A model generated the notes under the pieces. It was not told where the DNA came from and searched no databases. It worked only from the letters and a program-made list of their open reading frames with translations. Below are positions 1 to 4,285 of a DNA stretch of 5,309 bases, piece after piece. The position numbers were made by a program, and so were the translations under genes. How positions within the stretch are numbered: position 1 is the first letter of the stretch; each line of letters opens with the position of its first letter. Source of the stretch: Thiotrichaceae bacterium (lineage in GTDB: Bacteria > Pseudomonadota > Gammaproteobacteria > Thiotrichales > Thiotrichaceae); NCBI GenBank assembly GCA_027008885.1, contig JALVDQ010000026.1, positions 1 through 5,309 of the forward strand, read 5' to 3'.

Positions 1-327
1 CAAATCTGCGGCAACACACAGGTAGAAATCATCTTTTCGCCTAAAGATGCGAAAAGTGGCAATAATGCGACCTTTTGGAGAACACCATGCGCTGATCTGA
101 TGGCTTGTTTCAGTGACTTCACGAATGTCATTGGTGAGCTGGTTTTGCAGAAAGGTTTCTGCATCCTCACCTGAAACCCTGATTAATCCATAGCCAGACA
201 GATCAGCAAGCATTGGCTCGTCAGCAGATGCCTTTTGAGAATGCAAAGAGTCATGCTGATTATTTTCAAGATTGACTCCTTGCGATTCTGCTTGCGCCTT
301 GAGAAATTCCTCCCAGCCAGGATTCAT
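1..327 (-). CDS. ygfZ: YgfZ/GcvT-like folate-binding protein, N-terminal part (3' end beyond the window)
   Basis: The open frame reads on the minus strand from ATG at 327-325 and runs off the left edge, giving 109 residues of a family usually about 300-350 long. YgfZ proteins are tetrahydrofolate-binding relatives of the GcvT aminomethyltransferase and support Fe-S enzymes such as MiaB during tRNA thiolation. That role is family knowledge. Seen here: a polar, poorly conserved leader (residues 1-38), then the start of the folate-binding fold, with LSGYGLIRVSG (43-53), FLQNQLTND (59-67) and SAWCSPKGRIIATFRI (79-94), which is the usual YgfZ pattern. The family signature KGCYxGQE would lie downstream, outside the window, so it could not be checked. 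The ATG directly follows the TAA of the prolyl isomerase gene with no gap. A weak GAGAAG about 8 nt upstream lies inside that gene's end, so the two are probably co-transcribed and translationally coupled. Confidence 0.85.
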   Translation of the reverse strand, partial: MNPGWEEFLKAQAESQGVNLENNQHDSLHSQKASADEPMLADLSGYGLIRVSGEDAETFLQNQLTNDIREVTETSHQISAWCSPKGRIIATFRIFRRKDDFYLCVAADL

Positions 328-1215
328 TTATTTCTTCTCGGTTTTTTCTGCTGCCTTTTCTTTTTCTGCTGCTTTTTTATCAGCAGCAGGCTCTTCAGGA
401 AGTGTGATTTTTACATCAGCCGTTTTCTTCAGCTCTTCCATGTAAGCCAGCATCTTTTTCTGGGCGATAACGCGCTTAAGCTGGGGCTTTAGTGACTCCA
501 TTGTTGGCAGCTTGGCATCGCGGCTGTCTTCAAGCTTGATAACATGATAACCAAACTGTGTTTTTACAGGCTTTTTGGAGATTTCACCCTTTTTCATTGA
601 TTTAACTGCATTCGCAAATGCAGGAACCATGGTTTGTGCCTTAAACCAGCCCAGTGAGCCACCGTTTGAGCCAGAAGGACCTTTTGATTTTTCTTTGGCG
701 AGTTTTGCAAAATCGGCCCCCCCCTCAAGCTCCTTGATTACAGCCTTGGCTTCATCTTCGGTATTGAGCAGGATATGGCGGGCATTGTATTCTTTGGTTG
801 CGAGCTTGGTGACACGCTCATCGTAGGCTTTTTTGATGTCTTCATCGCTGATTTTAAATGAATCAACCTTCTCTTTGGTCCAGGTTTTCAAAAGGACGTT
901 ACGGGTGAAGTCACTGATCGCTTTTTTAACATCAGGACGATCAATAATTTTTGCTTTTTTTGCCTCCTGGAGCGCAATTTCAGTTGCGATCAAATCATCA
1001 AGAGCAGCCTGTTTATTTGCCTTTCCTGATTTTTTCAGGATTTCCATATAGCCATCAAGCGTACTTTTCATAATTTTATCGCCATTGACCGTGGCAACGA
1101 CCGTGTCTGCTGCGGGGGTGGTACCCGTCGCGTCAGCATAGCTGCTGGAGGCAGCAGTTAGCAAACCCAAGCTTAAAATTGATGTTGCTAAAATTGTTTT
1201 TTTATTAATTTTCAT
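328..1215 (-). CDS. Exported parvulin-type peptidyl-prolyl cis-trans isomerase (PpiC/PrsA/SurA-like)
   Basis: The 295-residue protein begins with a Sec signal peptide: basic MKINKK, hydrophobic core 8-21, and likely cleavage near SYA/DA (residues 25-29). A helical SurA_N/PrsA-like chaperone segment (about 38-135) is followed by one parvulin domain (about 142-230). Its hallmarks are ARHILL (145-150, H147), GGADFAKLAKEKS (165-177), SGSNGGSLGWF (181-191), MVPAF (196-200) and TQFGYHVIKLED (219-230, H224). The C-terminus (273-295) is a Pro/Lys/Ala/Glu-rich charged tail of low complexity. There is no lipobox cysteine, so it is probably a soluble periplasmic folding factor for secreted or outer-membrane proteins. 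That location and role are inferred from the family. The ATG at 1215 is supported by the signal peptide and by GAGGA ten bases upstream. The gene has its own candidate promoter and abuts ygfZ. An eight-G run falls in the codons for the Gly-Gly turn, but the frame is intact. The exact orthologue name is uncertain. Confidence 0.93.
   Translation of the reverse strand: MKINKKTILATSILSLGLLTAASSSYADATGTTPAADTVVATVNGDKIMKSTLDGYMEILKKSGKANKQAALDDLIATEIALQEAKKAKIIDRPDVKKAISDFTRNVLLKTWTKEKVDSFKISDEDIKKAYDERVTKLATKEYNARHILLNTEDEAKAVIKELEGGADFAKLAKEKSKGPSGSNGGSLGWFKAQTMVPAFANAVKSMKKGEISKKPVKTQFGYHVIKLEDSRDAKLPTMESLKPQLKRVIAQKKMLAYMEELKKTADVKITLPEEPAADKKAAEKEKAAEKTEKK
717..724 (-). repeat. Eight-base G homopolymer inside the prolyl isomerase gene
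   Basis: The plus strand shows eight consecutive C, read as G on the coding strand. It spans the codons GAG GGG GGG GCC for Glu164-Gly165-Gly166-Ala167, just after the first strand of the parvulin domain. Runs of this length are prone to polymerase slippage and sequencing error. The frame on both sides encodes good parvulin sequence, so the eight-base length is the in-frame one. Confidence 0.9.
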
Positions 1216-1225
1216 TGTATTTTCA

Positions 1226-1230
1226 TCCTC
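1226..1230 (-). promoter_or_regulatory. Shine-Dalgarno site of the prolyl isomerase gene
   Basis: TCCTC on the plus strand reads GAGGA on the minus strand, ten bases before the ATG at 1215. It supports this start over later in-frame ATG codons, which would remove the signal peptide. Confidence 0.65.
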
Positions 1231-1288
1231 GGTTTAAATATAACTTGAATTTGTGAAACTACGACAGTTTTACGGCTTCAGGTTCACA

Positions 1289-1317
1289 ATAATAATCACA
1301 CTTGCAGAATGTATCAA
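1289..1317 (-). promoter_or_regulatory. Candidate sigma70 promoter for ppiC-ygfZ
   Basis: On the minus strand there is TTGATA (1317-1312), a 17-base spacer, and TATTAT (1294-1289). These match the -35 and -10 consensus at five of six and at least four of six positions, with optimal spacing. Transcription would begin near 1282 and leave a leader of about 65 nt before the ATG at 1215. The site lies after the hairpin that follows yciI, so ppiC-ygfZ can be transcribed independently of yciB-yciI. The second AT-rich candidate, TATATT at 1242-1237, has no convincing -35 partner. Confidence 0.6.
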
Positions 1318-1365
1318 AAAACAAAATCAAGGTATACATTCCTCACATTACAATCCCTTAAGATA

Positions 1366-1419
1366 AGAACCTGTCTGGAAATAGTGAGCCTACTACGACT
1401 CATATTTCCAGACAGTTCT
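1366..1419 (-). terminator. Long imperfect hairpin after yciI, probable terminator
   Basis: The stem pairs 1366-1369 with 1416-1419, then 1371-1383 (CTGTCTGGAAATA) with 1403-1415, then 1385-1388 with 1399-1402. That is 21 base pairs with two single-base bulges (1370 and 1384) around a ten-base loop. It lies 7 bases past the yciI stop codon. In the minus-strand transcript the core stem is followed by GGTTCTTATCTT, which is only moderately U-rich, so it is a non-ideal intrinsic terminator. It could instead be a dispersed extragenic palindrome or a 3'-end stabiliser. The hairpin itself is plain in the sequence, while its role is inferred. Confidence 0.6.
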
Positions 1420-1426
1420 AAAACAA

Positions 1427-1726
1427 CTACGGCAAAACTTTTTTAAAGGGTTTCACCGTAACCTTCCGGTAGACACCAGCTTTTACATAGGGGTCATCAT
1501 TCGCCCAGTCTTTGGCGGCTTGTAATGACTCAAATTCAGCAATGATAAGACTGCCTGTAAAGCCGTTTGGTCCGGGGTCTTCGCTATCAATTGCAGGGTG
1601 TGGTCCACCCACTACCAGCCGCCCCTGGGCAAGCAGTTTTTGCGCGCGCTCGAGGTGCGCAGGTCGCGCCTTGAGGCGTTTTTCCAGACTGTTTTCAGCA
1701 TCTTCAGAGATTATGGCATAAAGCAT
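1427..1726 (-). CDS. yciI: YciI family protein
   Basis: The protein has 99 residues, the typical size for this compact ferredoxin-like alpha/beta family (YCII domain, dimeric). Family features visible are the opening strand [10 protein letters not shown] (1-10), [24 protein letters not shown] (21-44) with the conserved His24 after the first helix, the strand [10 protein letters not shown] (58-67), the helix [17 protein letters not shown] (70-86) with the DDPY turn, and a closing strand. No reaction is firmly established for the family, although an His/Asp pair has suggested an enzyme. The ATG at 1726-1724 overlaps the yciB stop by one base (TAATG) and is preceded by GAGGA, so translation is probably coupled to yciB. 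The YciB-YciI pairing recurs in proteobacteria and supports both names, but it does not reveal the function. Confidence 0.93.
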   Translation of the reverse strand: MLYAIISEDAENSLEKRLKARPAHLERAQKLLAQGRLVVGGPHPAIDSEDPGPNGFTGSLIIAEFESLQAAKDWANDDPYVKAGVYRKVTVKPFKKVLP

Positions 1727-2358
1727 TAAATTTTTTCCTCACTTTCTTTCACTTCAGGAAGTGCATGTCTGGCGAGATAGATTCCCTGCAAAATCATAAA
1801 CACAAAGGTCATACCCAGAACGCCAAAGAGCTTGAAATCTACCCAGGTTTTTTCGCTAAAGTGATAGGCAACGTAAATATTGACAACTCCGACAAGCAGA
1901 AAAAACAGACCCCAGCTAAAATTAACTTTTGCCCAGATATTTTTCGGAACATTGATCGCATGAGACATCATACGTTCTATCAGGGTTTTCTGTCCGACAA
2001 ACTGGCTGAGAATAATTGCAGTGCCAAAAAACCAGTTAAAAATACTGACTTTCCACTTGATAAAAAGAGGGTCTTTAAACGCCAATGTGAGCGTACCAAA
2101 CGCTAACAGGATACCCAGCGAGATCAGGTGCATCTTCTCCAGTTTTCCAAATCCCATAAAATGTATGATATTTTGAATAATGGTGGCAACAATCAGAACC
2201 AGCGTCGCAAAATAAATTGCATCTTTGGGTTCATTCGGGCTGATTTCTATAAAAGGCAGGCTGTTCGCCATATTTACAAACTGGGGAGGGAGATCACCAA
2301 AAAATTTGTAAACCAGAAAAAACAGCAGAACCGGGAAAAAATCCAGAAAAATTTTCAT
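1726..2358 (-). CDS. yciB: Inner-membrane protein YciB (septation protein A family)
   Basis: The 210-residue protein is dominated by hydrophobic helices at about 5-21, 47-67, 77-94, 104-121, 147-167 and 174-197, with short basic or acidic connectors. Family markers are the opening [29 protein letters not shown] (95-109), the [18 protein letters not shown] segment (136-153) and the charged C-terminal tail. YciB (IspA, IspZ) is an integral inner-membrane protein linked to cell-envelope synthesis, normal cell length and septation. Its mechanism is not settled. The protein is longer than the enterobacterial form of about 180 residues, mainly because of a polar loop between the first two helices (about 23-46). 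The start at 2358 matches the conserved N-terminus but has no Shine-Dalgarno. The leader is AT-rich with GATAAT (2378-2373) as a possible -10 but no matching -35. It is the first gene of the yciB-yciI unit and diverges from yciO. Confidence 0.95.
   Translation of the reverse strand: MKIFLDFFPVLLFFLVYKFFGDLPPQFVNMANSLPFIEISPNEPKDAIYFATLVLIVATIIQNIIHFMGFGKLEKMHLISLGILLAFGTLTLAFKDPLFIKWKVSIFNWFFGTAIILSQFVGQKTLIERMMSHAINVPKNIWAKVNFSWGLFFLLVGVVNIYVAYHFSEKTWVDFKLFGVLGMTFVFMILQGIYLARHALPEVKESEEKI
1736..1741 (-). promoter_or_regulatory. Shine-Dalgarno site of yciI inside the 3' end of yciB
   Basis: TCCTCA on the plus strand reads TGAGGA on the minus strand, nine bases before the yciI ATG. It sits in the last codons of yciB, which fits translational coupling across the one-base overlap. 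Confidence 0.65.
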
Positions 2359-2403
2359 ATTTAATATTATCTATTATCTTGGCAAACCTTGTGCGCGGTG
2401 TTG

Positions 2404-2573
2404 AGTACCCACTCAAAATCAATCTAACAATTCTAACAACTTATTAGCCCCAGTTTTCTGATCTTCTGCGTTATTGCTTTGGTCACATAGCCCACTATGC
2501 TCCCGTCGCAATGCCTTGAATATCAAAAAAATAAGAAACAAAATTTTTGTTAGATTAATTTTACTCAGGTACT
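2404..2573. repeat. 170-bp MITE-like imperfect palindrome
   Basis: The ends are inverted repeats of about 27 bases (2404-2430 against 2547-2573) that match at 21 of 27 positions, with perfect blocks AGTACC, AAAAT and AATCTAACAA. The palindrome continues inward: CTTATT and a TTTTxTGATxTTC block on the left arm recur inverted on the right, then ATTGC (2473-2477) with GCAAT (2508-2512), and at the centre CATAG, CCCA, CTATG (2486-2499). The left end also carries a nine-base tandem (TCTAACAAY at 2423-2431 and 2432-2440). It has no open frame and no clear target-site duplication. Size, terminal repeats and non-coding content suggest a miniature inverted-repeat element or a dispersed palindromic repeat. 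I cannot name its family or parent transposase. Confidence 0.65.
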
Positions 2574-2611
2574 TCTAACGAAAAAACAGCATTATTCCAC
2601 ATTTTCCTGAG

Positions 2612-2629
2612 GAACCTGCCTGAAAACAG
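2612..2629. repeat. Possible degenerate copy of one arm of the post-yciI hairpin
   Basis: This stretch matches 1367-1384, the left arm of the hairpin after yciI, at 15 of 18 positions (GAACCTG, then CTG, then AAA, then AG shared). No opposing arm is visible here. It may be a decayed repeat or chance. Confidence 0.25.
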
Positions 2630-2712
2630 AATAAGAACAGAAAGTGCAGCAAAAACCGGATTATGTCATGGGTTTTGTCGCAGTTTCCCTATTCTCGGGC
2701 AGCCTCCTGATG

Positions 2713-2718
2713 TAGAAT
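2713..2718 (+). promoter_or_regulatory. Possible -10 element for yciO and the genes after it
   Basis: TAGAAT lies 39 bases before the yciO ATG and matches the sigma70 -10 consensus at five of six positions. No good -35 hexamer lies 16-18 bases upstream (2690-2697 reads TATTCTCG), so the call rests on the -10 and its position alone. Confidence 0.3.
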
Positions 2719-2757
2719 GCCGGATTTTAACCTGTTAGCGGGCAGTTTAGTAGTTGT

Positions 2758-3384
2758 ATGAGTCAATATTTTGAAATTCACACCGAAAATCCACAAAAAC
2801 GCCTGATTCAACAGGCGGTTGATATTATTAACAGGGGTGGTGTCGTTGTTTATCCAACCGATTCCAGCTATGCGATTGGCTGTCATCTTGGTGACAAAAA
2901 AGCCATGGATAAAATTCGCGTCATTCGAAAACTGGATAAAAACCACAATTTTACTTTGGTTTGTCGTGATCTTTCCGAGATCTCAAAATACGCGATTGTG
3001 GATAATGTAAACTATCGTCTGATGAAAAATCTCACGCCTGGTCCGTATACATTTATTTTGCAAGCAACACGAGAAGTACCCAAGCGCCTGATGAATCCCA
3101 AAAGAAAAACAATTGGCATGCGGGTTCCTGATCACCCCGTCTGTGCCGCATTGCTGGAAGAGTTTGAGCAGCCACTGATGTCGAGCACGCTGATACTTCC
3201 GGGTGAAGATTTACCCATGACAGACCCCTATCAAATTCGTTTACAGCTTGAACACATGGTTGATTTGATTATTGATGGCGGTTATTGCGGGCATGAAGCA
3301 ACAACGGTGGTTAATCTGGTGGATGGAGTACCCGAAGTGATGCGTCAGGGACTGGGGAATATGGACTGGCTTACCCAGCACTGA
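2758..3384 (+). CDS. yciO: YciO-type protein of the YrdC/Sua5 family (L-threonylcarbamoyladenylate synthase-like)
   Basis: The 208 residues form one YrdC-like domain with no Sua5 C-terminal extension. Motifs are GGVVVYPTDSSYAIGC (27-42), KIRVIRKLDKNHNFTLVCRDLS (52-73), the TPGPYTFILQAT core (93-104), IGMRVPDHP (119-127), MSSTLILPGE (141-150) and DGGYCGHEATTVVN (173-186). TsaC/Sua5 relatives make threonylcarbamoyl-AMP from threonine, bicarbonate and ATP for the t6A37 modification of tRNAs. The YciO branch, which this N-terminus (MSQYFEIHxENPQKRLI) and the YPTDSSYAIGC variant resemble, is a paralogue whose in vivo contribution to t6A is less certain. The start is chosen on that conserved N-terminus, because no Shine-Dalgarno is visible. 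It is the first gene of the plus-strand group, 41 bases before the M50 protease. A PHP-domain phosphatase often precedes yciO in proteobacteria, but none is in the gap here. Confidence 0.93.
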   Translation: MSQYFEIHTENPQKRLIQQAVDIINRGGVVVYPTDSSYAIGCHLGDKKAMDKIRVIRKLDKNHNFTLVCRDLSEISKYAIVDNVNYRLMKNLTPGPYTFILQATREVPKRLMNPKRKTIGMRVPDHPVCAALLEEFEQPLMSSTLILPGEDLPMTDPYQIRLQLEHMVDLIIDGGYCGHEATTVVNLVDGVPEVMRQGLGNMDWLTQH

Positions 3385-3425
3385 GACTTCAGCATTAAAA
3401 ATACAAATACGAAACATAATCAAAC

Positions 3426-4076
3426 ATGGATATACAAAGCATAATTTACAATATTGCAGTGTGGGCGCTGCCGGTTTTATTTGCAGTCACCCTGCATGAA
3501 GTCGCGCACGGCTGGGTAGCAAACAAACTCGGGGATGGCACGGCAAAAATGTTGGGGCGCCTCACACCCAATCCGGTTAAGCATATTGACCCGGTTGGTA
3601 CTATTCTGGTGCCGCTTGCCATGTTTTTACTACAAACCGGCTTTATTTTTGGCTGGGCAAAACCGGTACCCGTGAATACCCGAAACTTTAAAAATCCCCG
3701 CAGGGATATGGCACTCGTTGCAATTGCCGGACCGCTCTCGAATCTTGCCATGGCAGTCTTTTGGGTTTTTGTTTACAAGCTGGGGCACAGCCTCCTGGGT
3801 GATTCCAATATTGCACGCGGGGTTATGTCAATGGGACAGGCTGGCATTATCATCAATCTGATCCTGTTTGTCTTTAACCTGTTGCCGATTCCTCCGCTGG
3901 ATGGGGGAAGAGTGCTATCAGGCTTTGTACCGCCCTCGGTCTCCGATCTGCTGGATAAAATTGAGCCTTATGGATTTTTTATCGTGGTCGGCTTGCTTTA
4001 TCTCGGCGTGCTGAATACGATTATCAGCCCTGTGATTAACTTTTTTATGGCGGGCATTGGTTCGCTATTTTTCTGA
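3426..4076 (+). CDS. Small site-2 protease family (M50) intramembrane metalloprotease
   Basis: The 216-residue, mostly hydrophobic protein has the M50 zinc site: HEVAH at 24-28 (His24, Glu25, His28) in the first core helix, and the second motif NLLPIPPLDGGR (151-162) with zinc ligand Asp159. Also present are the LTPNPVKHIDPVGT segment (46-59), the FIFGWAKPVPVN hairpin (73-84) and AGPLSNLAMA (101-110). It has no PDZ or CBS domain, so it is the minimal form and not RseP, which has PDZ domains and about 450 residues. Membrane segments lie at about 8-28, 56-76, 94-118, 138-157 and 183-212. Proteins of this type cleave transmembrane helices within the membrane. The substrate is unknown and the neighbours do not suggest one. 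The start fits the usual MDI-plus-hydrophobic opening but has no Shine-Dalgarno. It lies 41 bases after yciO, probably in one transcript. Its TGA stop is part of a palindrome. Confidence 0.95.
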   Translation: MDIQSIIYNIAVWALPVLFAVTLHEVAHGWVANKLGDGTAKMLGRLTPNPVKHIDPVGTILVPLAMFLLQTGFIFGWAKPVPVNTRNFKNPRRDMALVAIAGPLSNLAMAVFWVFVYKLGHSLLGDSNIARGVMSMGQAGIIINLILFVFNLLPIPPLDGGRVLSGFVPPSVSDLLDKIEPYGFFIVVGLLYLGVLNTIISPVINFFMAGIGSLFF

Positions 4077-4135
4077 TACTTTGCAGATAGTACTCCAGCA
4101 ATATTGTTGGAGTACTGACGCTTAAAAAAGTATCA
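4074..4135. repeat. Nested double palindrome starting at the M50 stop codon
   Basis: The inner palindrome at 4089-4116 pairs along its whole 28 bases with a single G-T wobble (AGTACTCCA against TGGAGTACT, with CAATATTG at the centre). An outer perfect nine-base inverted repeat encloses it: TGATACTTT (4074-4082, its TGA being the stop codon) against AAAGTATCA (4127-4135). No U-tract follows on either strand, so it is not a textbook intrinsic terminator. It could stall or attenuate transcription into trpS, stabilise the upstream mRNA end, or be an inserted palindromic repeat. The pairing is visible and the role is open. Confidence 0.7.
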
Positions 4136-4155
4136 AAAACAGGGGGGATGGGTAG

Positions 4156-4180
4156 CAGAGGACAGAGGACAGAGGACAGA
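4156..4180 (+). repeat. Heptamer tandem repeat (CAGAGGA, about 3.6 copies)
   Basis: Three perfect CAGAGGA units and a partial fourth lie in the 209-base gap between the M50 gene and trpS, just after a run of six G. It is non-coding and purine-rich on the plus strand. Such heptamer runs can vary in copy number by slippage. A function as a spacer is only a guess. Confidence 0.85.
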
Positions 4181-4285
4181 AGACCACCGCTCCCGTGTTT
4201 TGCCCTCAATACAGGAATACAAGCTCCCAGAGTAAAGACCCGCAAAAACAGACAATTTCTTCAAAACTTAAAAATATAAATATCT

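Larger units (their letters stand above)
2359..2757. other. Divergent intergenic region between yciB and yciO
   Basis: These 399 bases hold no supportable gene. From left to right there is the AT-rich, Shine-Dalgarno-less leader of yciB (2359-2385), the 170-bp palindromic MITE-like element (2404-2573), a stretch with short imperfect repeats including a degenerate copy of half of the post-yciI hairpin (2612-2629), and the probable yciO promoter region (about 2680-2757). The minus-strand open frame reaching in from 2946 is antisense to yciO and has no family signature. Confidence 0.8.

Noticed and set aside
235..492. Plus-strand open frame rich in Phe/Leu/Cys
   Set aside because: It is antisense to the Lys/Glu-rich 3' end of the prolyl isomerase gene and the start of ygfZ. 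The composition is what complementing AAA/GAA codons gives, and no family pattern is visible.
575..1051. Two plus-strand open frames (575-826 and 833-1051)
   Set aside because: Both are antisense shadows of the prolyl isomerase gene, with no recognisable domain.
1765..2364. Two plus-strand open frames opposite yciB (1765-2106 and 2128-2364)
   Set aside because: They lie wholly on the complement of a clear membrane protein gene. Their basic, low-complexity products show no family match.
2404..2573. Reading the palindromic element as a CRISPR fragment or structured RNA gene
   Set aside because: There is a single inverted, not direct, repeat pair with no spacers and no cas gene. Nothing matches a known RNA family that I can recognise.
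2689..2946. Minus-strand open frame entering the divergent gap from within yciO
   Set aside because: Most of it is antisense to the conserved YrdC domain. It has no SD and no homology I recognise, so it is not taken as the missing gene of the gap.
3446..3751. Minus-strand open frame opposite the M50 gene
   Set aside because: It is the complement of the HExxH-containing region, with no supported domain.
4117..4140. A-rich stretch after the inner palindrome as a plus-strand terminator tail
   Set aside because: A plus-strand intrinsic terminator needs U after the stem, but the run here is A. On the minus strand the A run precedes the stem and no U-tract follows it.
4045..4245. Minus-strand open frame across the M50-trpS gap
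   Set aside because: It runs through the nested palindromes and the heptamer repeat, has no SD and no family pattern. The gap is better described as non-coding.
4275..4280. TATAAA as a -10 promoter element for trpS
   Set aside because: Transcription would start at or inside the ATG, and no -35 lies at 16-18 bases (the region reads ACAATT). It is most likely just the A/T-rich leader.
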